Shown piece after piece: positions 53,579 to 62,653 of a DNA stretch of 64,000 nt. How positions within the stretch are numbered: position 1 is the first letter of the stretch; each line of letters begins with the position of its first letter. The DNA is taken from positions 62,001 to 126,000 of the forward strand of contig NZ_JAPLET010000019.1 of the NCBI RefSeq assembly GCF_026391055.1, written 5' to 3'. The notes below the pieces were generated by a model. The model made no database searches and was not told the DNA's origin. It saw nothing but the letters and a program-made list of their open reading frames with translations. A program made the position numbers and the translations under genes. This stretch comes from Spirosoma sp. (lineage in GTDB: Bacteria > Bacteroidota > Bacteroidia > Cytophagales > Spirosomataceae).

Positions 53579-54592
53579 ATGGAAACGAACGAAGAAAAGG
53601 ATATTGAGAACATCTTACTCGCATACAGTGAGCGAGTTCGGTTTAAGCAGCAGCTTCAGGCAATACAGGCAAGTGCTGATATGAAAGCTATGCGCCAGGA
53701 TGCTAAATCATACCGGTCAGAATCCACCGGACCAATTCGGTCGCTTTGGCAGATGTATCGAACAACGCTGGCTGTAGCGGCATCGGCTGCCATTATTACA
53801 ACCTTCGGCTCTATATTTCTTTATCAGACCTACCAGCAGAGTCATAAACAGGAACAGCAGTATAGTTTGTTGAGCAAAGAAATTCAGGCTGTTAAATCAT
53901 CTCAGCGGAGGTTGCTCAATGATTATAATGGACGTGGCCGGGGGCTGAGTACCAACCCCGCCCAAGTCTCTGGCTCGGGATTTCTGCTGACGGGTGATGG
54001 CTATTTTGTCACAAATAATCACATCGTTCGCGATGCGGATTCTGTTTATGTACAGAGTGCCAAAGGCGAAGTTTATAAAGCTAGAGTGGTGTACACCGAT
54101 CAACAGCATGATCTGGCCTTTCTCCAGCTTTGCGACGATAATGCCTTCCGAACTATGCCGACGGTTCCCTACAGTTTCGACGCTAGGCCGTCCGACCTGG
54201 GAGAGCGGGTGTATACGCTTGGGTACCCGCGCGAAGAGATCGTCTATGGCGAAGGCTACCTGAGTTCAGGCACCGGCTTTCGGGGAGATTCAACGGCCTA
54301 CCAGGTAGCGATCGGTGTCAATCCGGGTAATTCCGGTGGCCCACTTCTGGATGAAAAAGGTAACGTGATCGGAATTATCAGCGGTAAGCAGACAACATCG
54401 GAAGGGGTAAGCTTTGCGGTTAAGACCAACTATCTGCTCGAAGCACTTAATAATATTCCGGTCGATTCTTTGAAGGGACAGCCCCTTAAGTTAAACCGAC
54501 GGAACACGCTGGCCAATCTGTCTCGTAAACAGCAGATTAAGCGGATGCAGGATTACGTTTATCAGGTGAAGGTATTTAAACACAAAGATTAA
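53579..54592 (+). CDS. Membrane-anchored trypsin-like (S1C) serine protease in anti-sigma position
   Basis: 337 residues. About 60 cytoplasmic residues (NEEKDIENILLAYSERVRFK), one membrane helix at about 62-82 (TTLAVAASAAIITTFGSIFL), a Gln/Lys/Ser-rich, coiled-coil-like stalk, and an extracytoplasmic protease domain. The catalytic triad is complete: His148 in VTNNHIVRDAD, Asp178 in QQHDLAFLQL, Ser252 in NPGNSGGPLLDE. No PDZ domain, unlike DegS or DegP. A short basic tail (RKQQIKRMQDYVYQVKVFKH) follows. The gene comes directly after the ECF-like sigma gene, where an anti-sigma factor is expected, and its topology equals an anti-sigma factor fused to a protease. Binding to sigma is a hypothesis. 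Confidence 0.9.
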   Translation: METNEEKDIENILLAYSERVRFKQQLQAIQASADMKAMRQDAKSYRSESTGPIRSLWQMYRTTLAVAASAAIITTFGSIFLYQTYQQSHKQEQQYSLLSKEIQAVKSSQRRLLNDYNGRGRGLSTNPAQVSGSGFLLTGDGYFVTNNHIVRDADSVYVQSAKGEVYKARVVYTDQQHDLAFLQLCDDNAFRTMPTVPYSFDARPSDLGERVYTLGYPREEIVYGEGYLSSGTGFRGDSTAYQVAIGVNPGNSGGPLLDEKGNVIGIISGKQTTSEGVSFAVKTNYLLEALNNIPVDSLKGQPLKLNRRNTLANLSRKQQIKRMQDYVYQVKVFKHKD

Positions 54593-54673
54593 AAGTTCAT
54601 TAGTAAGCTAAGCTTCTACCAAACAATTGGCGCCATTGCCGAGTTTTCTGTGAAAAATTTAAACTCAGCAACA

Positions 54674-54955
54674 ATGAAAAAGCTCATGACACTGGCTACT
54701 GCCTTATTATTATCAGCAGCCGCTGTGTCCGCCCAGGATACAAAACAGAATGCTAAAGAAACAGCTCACCAAGCCAAAGAAACAACCAAAGCGGCTGGCC
54801 GAAAAGTAGGTCGCGAAGCCGATAAAGCCGGGGACAAAATCTCATCGGCGGCTAAAAACACCAAAGAAGACGTTAAAGACGGTACCAATAAGGCGCTCAA
54901 CAAAGCCGATCGCAAGATGAAAAAGGCGGAGCGAAAACTGGACAATTCGAAATAA
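54674..54955 (+). CDS. Secreted amphipathic, Lys/Ala/Asp-rich small protein
   Basis: 93 residues from the ATG at 54674 (MKKLMTLATALLLSAAAVSAQ), a clear signal peptide; an upstream in-frame codon exists at 54650. The mature part is charged and Ala-rich with 11-like spacing (KETAHQAKETTKAAGRKVGR, AGDKISSAAKNTKEDVKDGT), which recalls LEA- or YtxH-like coiled helices. It likely stays in the periplasm and may protect the envelope. It is last in the sigma-protease cluster, 81 bases after the protease gene. Confidence 0.75.
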   Translation: MKKLMTLATALLLSAAAVSAQDTKQNAKETAHQAKETTKAAGRKVGREADKAGDKISSAAKNTKEDVKDGTNKALNKADRKMKKAERKLDNSK

Positions 54956-54962
54956 ACAGAAC

Positions 54963-55021
54963 GGTTATTAATAAAAACGGCATCCCACATAAGCGTGGTG
55001 ATGCCGTTTTTATTAATAACC
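54963..55021. terminator. Long perfect terminator of the sigma-protease cluster
   Basis: Arms 54963-54984 and 55000-55021 are a perfect 22-base inverted repeat, with a further CCAC/GTGG pairing inside the 15-base loop. T/A runs lie inside the arms, so it works from both sides. Confidence 0.85.
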
Positions 55022-55091
55022 GACGAACTTCAAGCAGACCTTACTGCGTTGTTTTGCCAGATAATTGCTTTTTACTGCATTACCCATAGCT

Positions 55092-55340
55092 ATGAATTCA
55101 ACTATTTCGGTGCTTTTGTTTGGGATTACCCGCGATTTAACCGGGCAGTCAGCGGTGTCGCTTCCCTTAGCCGATGGAACCAGTGTTAGCGATTTACTCA
55201 GTCAGATGCACCAGGCTTATCCTGCCTTGGCAGGCATTCGTTCATTGTTAATTGCTGTCAATGGTGAGTACGCGGAGGCCGACCAACTGTTGGCTCAGCA
55301 CGACGAAGTTGCCCTTATCCCTCCCGTTAGCGGAGGTTAA
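55092..55340 (+). CDS. moaD: Molybdopterin synthase sulfur carrier subunit
   Basis: 82 residues from the ATG at 55092 (MNSTISVLLFGITRDLTGQS). Ubiquitin-like fold ending in the diagnostic PPVSGG, whose terminal Gly is thiocarboxylated. It forms molybdopterin synthase with MoaE, encoded 11 bases downstream. Other molybdenum cofactor genes are not in this window. Confidence 0.94.
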   Translation: MNSTISVLLFGITRDLTGQSAVSLPLADGTSVSDLLSQMHQAYPALAGIRSLLIAVNGEYAEADQLLAQHDEVALIPPVSGG

Positions 55341-55351
55341 TCTTTTTGTTT

Positions 55352-55762
55352 ATGATTGCCCTAACCTCAGACCCTATCGACGTTTCTGCTGCTCTCCGGT
55401 TTCTCCAGTCCGATCAGGCAGGAGCCATAGACTTTTTTCTCGGCGTCGTTCGCGACAATACACAGGAGCGTCCTGTCGACCGGCTCGAATACGAAGCCTA
55501 TGACCGCATGGCCATCAGCGAAATGCAAAAAATTGCTGATGCTGCTCAGGAACAATGGCCGATACTCCGCTATACGATTATTCACCGAAAGGGTACTTTA
55601 CAGATTGGTGAAATAGCGGTACTCATTGGTGTAGCTACTGCTCACCGTGCTGCCGCTTTTGAAGCCTGCCGCTACATAATAGATACCATTAAACAGACGG
55701 TACCCATTTGGAAAAAGGAAGTCTTCACCAACGGAGAATCCTGGGTGAATGCCCATCCTTAA
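55352..55762 (+). CDS. moaE: Molybdopterin synthase catalytic subunit
   Basis: 136 residues from the ATG at 55352 (MIALTSDPIDVSAAL). Motifs: AGAIDFFLGVVRDNT, RLEYEAYDRMA, IHRKGTLQIGEIAVLIGV and YIIDTIKQTVPIWKKEVF; the two Lys residues of KQTVPIWKKE match the catalytic site. It converts precursor Z (cPMP) into molybdopterin using MoaD thiocarboxylate. Confidence 0.96.
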   Translation: MIALTSDPIDVSAALRFLQSDQAGAIDFFLGVVRDNTQERPVDRLEYEAYDRMAISEMQKIADAAQEQWPILRYTIIHRKGTLQIGEIAVLIGVATAHRAAAFEACRYIIDTIKQTVPIWKKEVFTNGESWVNAHP

Positions 55763-55831
55763 AGTAGCGAGGAGATAGAAACGAGGAGGGCTGACGCATC
55801 TGTTGCTTTTGCGTCAGCCCTCCTCGCTACT
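55763..55831. repeat. Palindrome and bidirectional terminator with repeated arm
   Basis: Core stem 55782-55798 with 55810-55826 is a perfect 17-base inverted repeat. The right arm (to 55831) also pairs with 55763-55774, because the left side carries an extra 14-base unit that duplicates the GCGAGGAG part. It separates convergent moaE and the EEP-family gene and partly covers the stop of the latter. Confidence 0.75.
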
Positions 55832-56945
55832 TGATCAAATAGGTTCCCACAATCGGATAGTGGTCCGAATAGCCAATGTAGTTGAGGGTTTCGAAATTTA
55901 AGACTGGCAGTCTCGGGTCGTGAAATTGATGGTCGATACGAATAAACCCTGGCAGGCGGTTATATGTAAAGCCAAAACCCCGACCTGCATCTTCAAAACT
56001 ATTGGGTAGTACCTGGCGTAATCGTTCGTAAACAACACTGTAAGGAGTGTCGTTATGGTCGCCGGTAACGATAACAGGATAAGGGCTTTCGCGGATGTAG
56101 TTTATAACCTTATACACTTCCTCCCTACGATCTGTAAAGCCATTGTGCAGCGCCGTCAGCACACCACGCGTTTCCCGCTTTACACCTTTTATTTCTTTCT
56201 GGTTCAAGACCTTCCCAACACGGATGCCCATTGAGCGAAGGTGAACGTTGATGATACGGATAGTATCGTTCCCTATCTTAATATTTGCCCATACAATTCC
56301 GTTCGAACCTCCGAAGAGTTCGCGTCCTGAATCCACGATTGGGTATATGGAAAAGATAGCGGCTCCTATATCGCCTTCCGGTACCAGTGCATTTTGGGGG
56401 TATAAAAGGACAGAGTAGCGGTATCCAGCTTTTCTAAACCGCAGTACAACGTTATAATCGGGTATCGACGTGGAGTTATAAAACTCCTGAAAGCATTTGA
56501 TGGGTGCGTCGTAGCGCAATACATAGTTATCTGTTCGGCGAACGCGGGGCGAACTTGTGTAGAAAGACCAGCTCTCATTCAGGTCAAATGATTGAACGTT
56601 ATAACTAAATACTTTTATCGGCTTGCCTTGACTGATTACTTCGACCGGTGTATGCCACACAAAGGTGCGCGATCCAAATAGAATTAAGCCAACAATCAGG
56701 ACAATTCCGGAAAGCCAGCTTCGCCAGGGGCGGGAGGTTAGCCAACAAAAAACAACGATCAAATTCAGTACCCAGGCTACGGGCAAGGTGATCATGATCA
56801 TGCTTGCCGACCAATGTTCGGTTGGCAAACTATACAAAAGCCAATACCCGAAACAGGTGTATAAAACCAGTAATAAATTTAGTGACCAAAGCAACGACCG
56901 AAAAAAATAGGCGATGACCTGTTGAACCCGTATTCTTAGCGTCAT
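55827..56945 (-). CDS. Membrane-tethered endonuclease/exonuclease/phosphatase family protein
   Basis: 372 residues. Three N-terminal membrane helices (VIAYFFRSLLWSLNLLLVLY, MIMITLPVAWVLNLIVVFCW, WLSGIVLIVGLILFG), then an extracytoplasmic EEP domain: IKVFSYNVQSFDLNES, KCFQEFYNSTSIPDY, IRIINVHLRSM, PVIVTGDHNDTPYSVVYERL, IDHQFHDPRL and IGYSDHYPIVGTYLIK. The Asn, Glu, Asp-Asn and final Asp-His residues of the fold are retained. Substrate unknown (lipid, nucleotide or DNA). A promoter is visible upstream. Confidence 0.9.
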   Translation of the reverse strand: MTLRIRVQQVIAYFFRSLLWSLNLLLVLYTCFGYWLLYSLPTEHWSASMIMITLPVAWVLNLIVVFCWLTSRPWRSWLSGIVLIVGLILFGSRTFVWHTPVEVISQGKPIKVFSYNVQSFDLNESWSFYTSSPRVRRTDNYVLRYDAPIKCFQEFYNSTSIPDYNVVLRFRKAGYRYSVLLYPQNALVPEGDIGAAIFSIYPIVDSGRELFGGSNGIVWANIKIGNDTIRIINVHLRSMGIRVGKVLNQKEIKGVKRETRGVLTALHNGFTDRREEVYKVINYIRESPYPVIVTGDHNDTPYSVVYERLRQVLPNSFEDAGRGFGFTYNRLPGFIRIDHQFHDPRLPVLNFETLNYIGYSDHYPIVGTYLIK

Positions 56946-56983
56946 ATCGTCGTTGTTGAGCGAGGGAATTTCTATTTAAGAGC

Positions 56984-57017
56984 CAAAAATAAGGTATAAT
57001 GACCGGAAAGCCTGCAA
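56984..57017 (-). promoter_or_regulatory. Promoter of the EEP-family gene
   Basis: On the minus strand TTG (57015-57017), a 23-base spacer, and TATTTTTG (56984-56991), a full TTG/TAnnTTTG promoter. Transcription would begin near 56976, with a 31-base leader. Confidence 0.55.
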
Positions 57018-57035
57018 TTGAGCCCGCGCAGGGGC

Positions 57036-57066
57036 TTGCGATGCACATAGAAATACATTATCTTTG
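57036..57066 (+). promoter_or_regulatory. Promoter of rimP-nusA-infB
   Basis: TTG (57036-57038), 20-base spacer, TATCTTTG (57059-57066): the best Bacteroidota-type promoter in the window. Start of transcription near 57073, about 60 bases before rimP. Confidence 0.7.
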
Positions 57067-57093
57067 TGGCACAAAAACTATATGGCATTGGTC

Positions 57094-57120
57094 AAAAAAG
57101 GGAGTCGCACTCCCTTTTTT
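57094..57120 (+). terminator. Attenuator-like hairpin in the rimP leader
   Basis: Perfect 12-base stem 57094-57105 with 57109-57120 around a CGC loop and ending in six T: the form of an intrinsic terminator, placed between the promoter and the rimP start codon (57135). It would stop most transcripts unless bypassed, so it may control the operon. Confidence 0.65.
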
Positions 57121-57134
57121 GTTAGCCATACCTT

Positions 57135-57647
57135 ATGGACGACAAAGCGAAAATTACCGAACTACTACAGCCTTACCTGAAAAACGATCTATTCTATATC
57201 GTTGATATTCAGGTAGCTGGAAGGCAAGGTGGCCGATTGAAGGTCACTATTTTGTTGGATAGCGATGCGGGTATTACGATTGATGACTGTGCTGATATTA
57301 GCCGTAGGCTAGGAGGACAGATGGACGAAATGAATTTTTTCGGAGATTCGCCGTTCACGCTGGAGATTTCATCACCCGGCGTTGATTATCCGTTGACTTT
57401 TCCGCGTCAGTTTGTCCGCAATGTGGGCCGTCAATTAATTGTGACACTCACCGATGGAGTTATTCGTAAAGGACTGCTCGAATCGGTAGCCGAAGAGCAT
57501 ATTGTTCTGAATGTAGAAGCAGAAAAAAAGTCGAAGAGTAAAAAGAAAAAAGATGCTGACGTATCTCCTGATAGCCAACCGGTTGGCCCAACGCCAATCT
57601 TGTTCGGGCAGATAAAAAAAGCGCAAGTGGAAGTATCATTTAAATAA
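57135..57647 (+). CDS. rimP: Ribosome maturation factor RimP
   Basis: 170 residues. N-terminal domain with FYIVDIQVAGRQGGRLKVTILLDSDAGITIDDCADISRR in parts and the C-terminal SPFTLEISSPGVDYPLTFPRQFVRNVGRQ. A lysine-rich insert (KKSKSKKKKD) breaks the C-terminal SH3-like domain. It assists 30S ribosome assembly. First gene of the conserved rimP-nusA-infB operon; the ATG is at 57135. Confidence 0.96.
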   Translation: MDDKAKITELLQPYLKNDLFYIVDIQVAGRQGGRLKVTILLDSDAGITIDDCADISRRLGGQMDEMNFFGDSPFTLEISSPGVDYPLTFPRQFVRNVGRQLIVTLTDGVIRKGLLESVAEEHIVLNVEAEKKSKSKKKKDADVSPDSQPVGPTPILFGQIKKAQVEVSFK

Positions 57648-57655
57648 GGTTGCTG

Positions 57656-57715
57656 GTCGATAGTTGGACGTACATTCACGAACGATTACCGACATTGACT
57701 GCCGACTATTGACAA
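57656..57715. repeat. Degenerate palindrome between rimP and nusA
   Basis: Left part 57656-57672 pairs with the right part around 57699-57715, about 12 of 17 positions, the rest mostly transitions allowing G-U. The right part holds the direct repeat CCGACATTGAC / CCGACTATTGAC. Confidence 0.4.
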
Positions 57716-57724
57716 AACACGAAA

Positions 57725-58969
57725 ATGACCAGTGGACTATTAATTGAATCGTTTGCTGATTTTGCCCGGTCGAAGAACATTGATCGGCCTACCATGATCG
57801 CTATTCTGGAAGATGTTTTTCGGACCATGATTCGTAAGAAATATGGCACCGATGAAAATTTCGACGTGATCATCAACGCCGAAAGTGGTGATCTCGAAAT
57901 GTGGCGGACGCGCGAAATTGTGGACGACAATTCGGAAGATATTTGGGATTATGATAAAATCCCCCTCGCCGAAGCGCGTAAAATTCAGGATGACTTTGAG
58001 GTGGGTGAACAGGTTGCCGAAGAGGTAAAGCTAGACGATTTTGGTCGTCGGGTAGTACAAACGGCCCGCCAAACACTCATCCAGAAGATAAAGGACATGG
58101 AGAAAGAACTCCTTTATCAAAAGTATAAGGACCAGGTTGGTGATTTGGTGACTGCCGAAGTATATCAACTGCTGAAGCATGAGATTATTCTTGTCGATGG
58201 CGAGAGCAACGAACTGAGTTTACCCCGCACGGAGCAGATTTCTAAAGATCGGTACCGGAAGGGTGAGCCAGTAAAGGCAGTCATTAGCCGGGTCGACATG
58301 CTCAACGGCACGCCTAAAATTGTGTTATCCCGTACATCACCCGTGTTTCTGGAGCGTTTGTTTGAAATTGAAGTACCGGAAATTTACGATGGCCTGATAT
58401 CTATCCGTAAAATTGTTCGGGAGCCGGGCGAACGGGCTAAAGTGGCGGTTGAATCGTATGACGACCGGATTGATCCTGTTGGTGCCTGCGTGGGTATGAA
58501 AGGATCGAGGATTCACGGTATCGTACGCGAACTTGGCAACGAAAACATCGACGTAATCAACTATACCGAAAATCTAGAACTGCTTATTAGCCGGGCGCTT
58601 AGTCCCGCCAAAATCAGTTCAATGCAGATTGACCGGGAAACAAAACGCGTATCTGTTTTCCTGAAGCCCGACCAGGTTTCGCTGGCTATCGGTAAAGGTG
58701 GTCAGAACATTAAGCTGGCCGGCCGGTTGGTAGATATGGAGATCGACGTATTCCGGGATAACGAAGGACAGGAAGATGATGAAGACGTTGACCTGATGGA
58801 GTTCTCGGATGAGATCGACGAGTGGATGATTCAGGAACTTCGAAAAGTGGGTCTGGATACAGCCAAAAGTGTGCTGGCCCTGAATAAAGAGGAGCTTGTT
58901 CGTCGAACCGATCTGGAAGAAGATACCGTCGAAGAGATTTTGAATATCCTGAAACAGGAATTTGAGTAA
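57725..58969 (+). CDS. nusA: Transcription termination/antitermination factor NusA
   Basis: 414 residues. N-terminal domain (LIESFADFARSKNIDRPTMI), S1 domain around residues 135-200, KH domains with GACVGMKGSRIHGIVREL and SLAIGKGGQNIKLAGRL, and an acidic end with one helical repeat (EEELVRRTDLEEDTVEEI-like). It regulates pausing, termination and antitermination and can act on leader hairpins such as that at 57094-57120. Confidence 0.98.
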   Translation: MTSGLLIESFADFARSKNIDRPTMIAILEDVFRTMIRKKYGTDENFDVIINAESGDLEMWRTREIVDDNSEDIWDYDKIPLAEARKIQDDFEVGEQVAEEVKLDDFGRRVVQTARQTLIQKIKDMEKELLYQKYKDQVGDLVTAEVYQLLKHEIILVDGESNELSLPRTEQISKDRYRKGEPVKAVISRVDMLNGTPKIVLSRTSPVFLERLFEIEVPEIYDGLISIRKIVREPGERAKVAVESYDDRIDPVGACVGMKGSRIHGIVRELGNENIDVINYTENLELLISRALSPAKISSMQIDRETKRVSVFLKPDQVSLAIGKGGQNIKLAGRLVDMEIDVFRDNEGQEDDEDVDLMEFSDEIDEWMIQELRKVGLDTAKSVLALNKEELVRRTDLEEDTVEEILNILKQEFE

Positions 58970-58976
58970 GATTACT

Positions 58977-59050
58977 GAGGGGTGAAGAGCCGAAATTGAA
59001 AACTGAATGATTAGCAAAAAAGATCATTCTTCAAATTTCACTCTTCATTC
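58977..59050. repeat. Degenerate palindrome between nusA and infB
   Basis: Left 58977-59012 and right 59023-59050 pair in blocks (TGAAGAG, AAATT, GAATGAT) with small gaps. The arms are variations on TGAAGAG/TGAAATT units, like the palindromes before purK and the adaptor gene. Confidence 0.5.
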
Positions 59051-59132
59051 TTAAAGTAAGGGATTTTTATTGTTGGAACTGGTGTTCATACCTTACCAAC
59101 ACCTATTAAATTTGCCGAATATAAACCGAAGT

Positions 59133-62100
59133 ATGGCAGAAGAAAAGTCAATGCGCCTGAGCCAAGTGGCAAAAATTCTCAACAAAGGGCTTTCCTCTGT
59201 TGCGAGTAGTCTGTCTGCCAAAGGGTTTAAGGTTGAGATTAATCCTAACACCAAAATCAACACAGAACAGTTGGAGGTGCTAGCGAAGGAGTATAAATCT
59301 ACGGAACTCCTGAACGGAACTCGCCGGGCTGAACCGCCGGTTGCAGCCGCCGAGCCACCGCGTCGTCAGGAGGAGGATGTCGTTCTATATCGTCGTGATG
59401 ACGCGAGACGTCCGATTGTTGAAAACAAACCAGAGTCAGCTCCGGCTGATCTGCCCAAACCGGCTCCGGTGGAGTCGAAATCAGCACCGCAAACTGCTCA
59501 GACCGGTTTGCCAGGCTTGAAAGTACTGGGTAAAATTGACTTGAATGCTAAGCCGTCAGTTCCACAGCCCCAGCCTGTTCCTCAGGCAAAAGCACCGGAG
59601 CCATCGGTAGCGAAGCCCGTTGTGGCTCCGCCCGTCGAGTCAATGCAGCCTGAAGTACATGTACCGGTACCGGCTCCTACCCCTGTAGAAGCGCCTAAAC
59701 CTGTTACTCCACAGCCCGTTGCACCGGTTGCTGATGTCCCTAAGGCAGTACAAACACCACCTGTTGAGGTAAAACCCGCGCCAGCCCCTGTGGCATCTGC
59801 ACCGGCACCTCCTGTGGTCAAGGAAGAAGCAGTACCTAAGGAAGCGCCTAAACCAGTTGTGTCTGAACCAAAGCCTGCTCCTGTTCAGGCTGCGGCACCG
59901 GTAGCTGTTGCAGCGCAGTCAGTACCAGCCGTTCCTTCCGTTTCTGCCCCTGTAGAGACGCCTAAACCCGTACCTCAGGAGAAATCTAGGGATAATCGGC
60001 AAGCTAATCAGGCCAATCCGCCAAAACAGGAAAGCCAGCCAGCTAAACCAGTAGCACCGACAGTTTCGGCCGATGAGCCGGACGCAGCAACGGAAACAAT
60101 CCGGGCGGCTGGTAGCCACCAACTGGGCGGACTGAAAATTCTTGGTAAAATTGAGTTACCGGTTAACAACCCCCGTCAGGGAGGTGGCGGTAACAACGCC
60201 GATAAGAAAGGAAAGCGCAAGCGTATTCGTGGCGGTCGTGAGGGTGGGAGCAATCCTAACCAGCCAAATCAGGGCAGTGGGCAACCACAGGGTCAGGGTG
60301 GCAATCGGCCTCCGCGTGAAGGCGACCGTGGACCAGCAAACCGCACCCAGGGCGATCGTCCACAGGGTGACCGCACACCAGCTACAGGACAACCTCCACG
60401 TGATGGTAACCGTTCGCAGGGACAAGGTCAGGGCGACCGTACAGCAGCACCCGCTAACCGTACGGGAGGCACTGGCCAGAATCAGGGTGGTAACAACAAC
60501 ACCAACCGAACTGGATCGGCTAATACGAACACAAACTCGAATACCAATAACCGTTCTGGTGGTGGTAATAACGCCAATCGGGGTGGAACTGGCAATGCTA
60601 ACCGCGGTGGAACCGGCAATAATGCCAACCGTGGCGGTGGTGGTCGTCGTGAAGCGCCAACTCAGGCTGACGTTCAAAAGGCTATCCAGCAAACGAACGC
60701 CCGGATGCGCGGTAACACGCCAAACCGTGGTGCCGACCGTCGACGTGATCGCCGAAGCCAGCGCGAAGATGATCGTCGTTTGCTGAACGAACAGGAGGAA
60801 CTGGAAGCAAAAATCCTGAAAGTTACCGAGTTCGTGTCAGCTAATGATCTGGCGTCGCTAATGGACGTGTCGATCAACGAAGTTATCTCGGTTTGTTTGA
60901 ACCTGGGTATGTTCGTGTCGATCAACCAGCGTCTGGATGCAGAAGCTATCACTGTTATTGCTGATGAATTTGGCTATGACGTACAATTTATATCGGCTGA
61001 AGACGAAACCGAAGCCAGTATCGACGTTGAAGCGGATGAACCGGACGATCTACAGCCACGTGCACCAATTGTGACCATTATGGGTCACGTTGACCACGGT
61101 AAAACATCTTTGCTTGACTATATCCGCCGGGCTAAAGTAGCCGCTGGCGAAGCGGGTGGTATTACACAGCACATTGGTGCCTATAGTGTAAAACACAGTG
61201 GTGATCGAATGATCACATTCTTGGATACACCAGGTCACGAAGCCTTTACGGCCATGCGTGCACGGGGAGCCAAAGTAACGGACGTTGTTATTATTGTAAT
61301 CGCTGCCGATGACAGCATCATGCCGCAAACGCGTGAAGCTATCAACCACGCACAGGTTGCCGGAGTACCGATTGTCTTTGCTTTCTCGAAAGTAGACAAA
61401 CCGGGTGCTGATTCTGAAAAGATTCGGACTGAACTGGCCGCTATGAACATGCTCGTTGAAGAATGGGGTGGTAAGTACCAGGCGCAGGAAATATCGTCTA
61501 AATCGGGTATGGGTGTCGACGATCTGCTCGAAAAAGTGCTGCTCGAAGCAGAACTGCTCGAACTGAAAGCCAACCCATCCCGCCGGGCACTGGGAACTGT
61601 TATCGAAGCTTCTCTTGATAAAGGTCGTGGCTATGTATCGACTGTACTGGTTGAGAATGGCACACTGCATCAGGGTGACATCATGCTGGTGGGTGCCCAC
61701 TACGGCCGCATCCGGGCCATGACAAATGACCGGGGTGAACGAATCAAAGAAGCTGGCCCATCGACACCTGTTCAGATACTAGGTCTGCCCGGTGCTCCGC
61801 AAGCCGGTGATAAGTTCAACGTAATGGAAACGGACCGTGAGGCCCGCGAAATTGCGAACAAACGCGAACAGTTGTTACGTGAACAAACACTGCGCACTCG
61901 CAAGCACATCACCCTTGAGGAGATTGGGCGCCGGAAGGCAATCGGTACCTTCAAGGAATTGAACGTGATTGTGAAAGGTGACGTAGATGGATCGGTAGAA
62001 GCTTTGTCAGATTCGCTGCTGAACCTTTCTACGGAAGAGGTTCAGGTGAATATCATTCATAAAGCCGTGGGTCAGATTTCTGAATCGGACGTTCTGCTGG

Positions 62101-62564
62101 CGTCGGCTTCGGATGCGGTTATCGTTGGCTTCCAGGTACGGCCATCGGCAAGCGCCCGGAAATTGGCGGAACAGGAACAGATAGAAATTCGTCTCTATTC
62201 GATCATTTACGATGCGATCAACGAAGTGAAAGACGCTATGGAAGGGCTGCTTGCACCGACTGTGGAAGAAGTTATCGTTGGTAATATTGAAGTTCGTGAT
62301 GTCTTCAAGATTAGTAAAGTAGGTACGGTAGCCGGTTGCTACGTAACCGAGGGTAATATTAAGCGTAACAACAAGATTCGAATCATTCGAGATTTCATTG
62401 TCGTACATACGGGTGAAATCAGCGCTCTGAAACGCTTCAAAGAAGATGTTAGTGAAGTGAAGTTCGGCTACGAATGTGGTCTGAGCATCAGAAACTTCAA
62501 CGACATCGAAGTAGGAGACGTAATCGAAAGCTTCGAACTGAAAGAAGTGAAACGGACATTGTAG
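59133..62564 (+). CDS. infB: Translation initiation factor IF-2
   Basis: 1143 residues from the ATG at 59133 ([20 protein letters not shown]); the frame continues upstream with an unlikely TTG start. IF2_N-like helix at the start, then a disordered region of about 480 residues: Pro/Ala/Val/Lys-rich (residues about 75-345) and then Gly/Asn/Arg-rich RGG-like repeats (about 348-540). G domain: [43 protein letters not shown]; then domains II-IV. It places initiator tRNA on the ribosome. The disordered part is very long even for the genus-level norm as I know it. Confidence 0.98.
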   Translation: MAEEKSMRLSQVAKILNKGLSSVASSLSAKGFKVEINPNTKINTEQLEVLAKEYKSTELLNGTRRAEPPVAAAEPPRRQEEDVVLYRRDDARRPIVENKPESAPADLPKPAPVESKSAPQTAQTGLPGLKVLGKIDLNAKPSVPQPQPVPQAKAPEPSVAKPVVAPPVESMQPEVHVPVPAPTPVEAPKPVTPQPVAPVADVPKAVQTPPVEVKPAPAPVASAPAPPVVKEEAVPKEAPKPVVSEPKPAPVQAAAPVAVAAQSVPAVPSVSAPVETPKPVPQEKSRDNRQANQANPPKQESQPAKPVAPTVSADEPDAATETIRAAGSHQLGGLKILGKIELPVNNPRQGGGGNNADKKGKRKRIRGGREGGSNPNQPNQGSGQPQGQGGNRPPREGDRGPANRTQGDRPQGDRTPATGQPPRDGNRSQGQGQGDRTAAPANRTGGTGQNQGGNNNTNRTGSANTNTNSNTNNRSGGGNNANRGGTGNANRGGTGNNANRGGGGRREAPTQADVQKAIQQTNARMRGNTPNRGADRRRDRRSQREDDRRLLNEQEELEAKILKVTEFVSANDLASLMDVSINEVISVCLNLGMFVSINQRLDAEAITVIADEFGYDVQFISAEDETEASIDVEADEPDDLQPRAPIVTIMGHVDHGKTSLLDYIRRAKVAAGEAGGITQHIGAYSVKHSGDRMITFLDTPGHEAFTAMRARGAKVTDVVIIVIAADDSIMPQTREAINHAQVAGVPIVFAFSKVDKPGADSEKIRTELAAMNMLVEEWGGKYQAQEISSKSGMGVDDLLEKVLLEAELLELKANPSRRALGTVIEASLDKGRGYVSTVLVENGTLHQGDIMLVGAHYGRIRAMTNDRGERIKEAGPSTPVQILGLPGAPQAGDKFNVMETDREAREIANKREQLLREQTLRTRKHITLEEIGRRKAIGTFKELNVIVKGDVDGSVEALSDSLLNLSTEEVQVNIIHKAVGQISESDVLLASASDAVIVGFQVRPSASARKLAEQEQIEIRLYSIIYDAINEVKDAMEGLLAPTVEEVIVGNIEVRDVFKISKVGTVAGCYVTEGNIKRNNKIRIIRDFIVVHTGEISALKRFKEDVSEVKFGYECGLSIRNFNDIEVGDVIESFELKEVKRTL

Positions 62565-62592
62565 TCCGGGCCGCCAGAACGGTTCAGATACT

Positions 62593-62620
62593 AGCCCCGA
62601 CAGGAAAACCTGTCGGGGCT
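62593..62620 (+). terminator. Terminator of the rimP-nusA-infB operon
   Basis: Perfect 12-base GC-rich stem 62593-62604 with 62609-62620, AAAA loop, six T after, 29 bases after the infB stop. Confidence 0.9.
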
Positions 62621-62653
62621 TTTTTGTACCTTTTCGCTTTGAACATCGCCTGT

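Noticed and set aside
57082..57180. Possible leader peptide overlapping the rimP start
   Set aside because: Not enough evidence to call a gene; kept only as a remark with the attenuator.
60142..60786. Open frame of 214 codons in another phase of infB, and a matching minus-strand frame
   Set aside because: Produced by the repetitive Gly/Asn/Arg codons of infB; low-complexity Val/Thr/Arg sequence.
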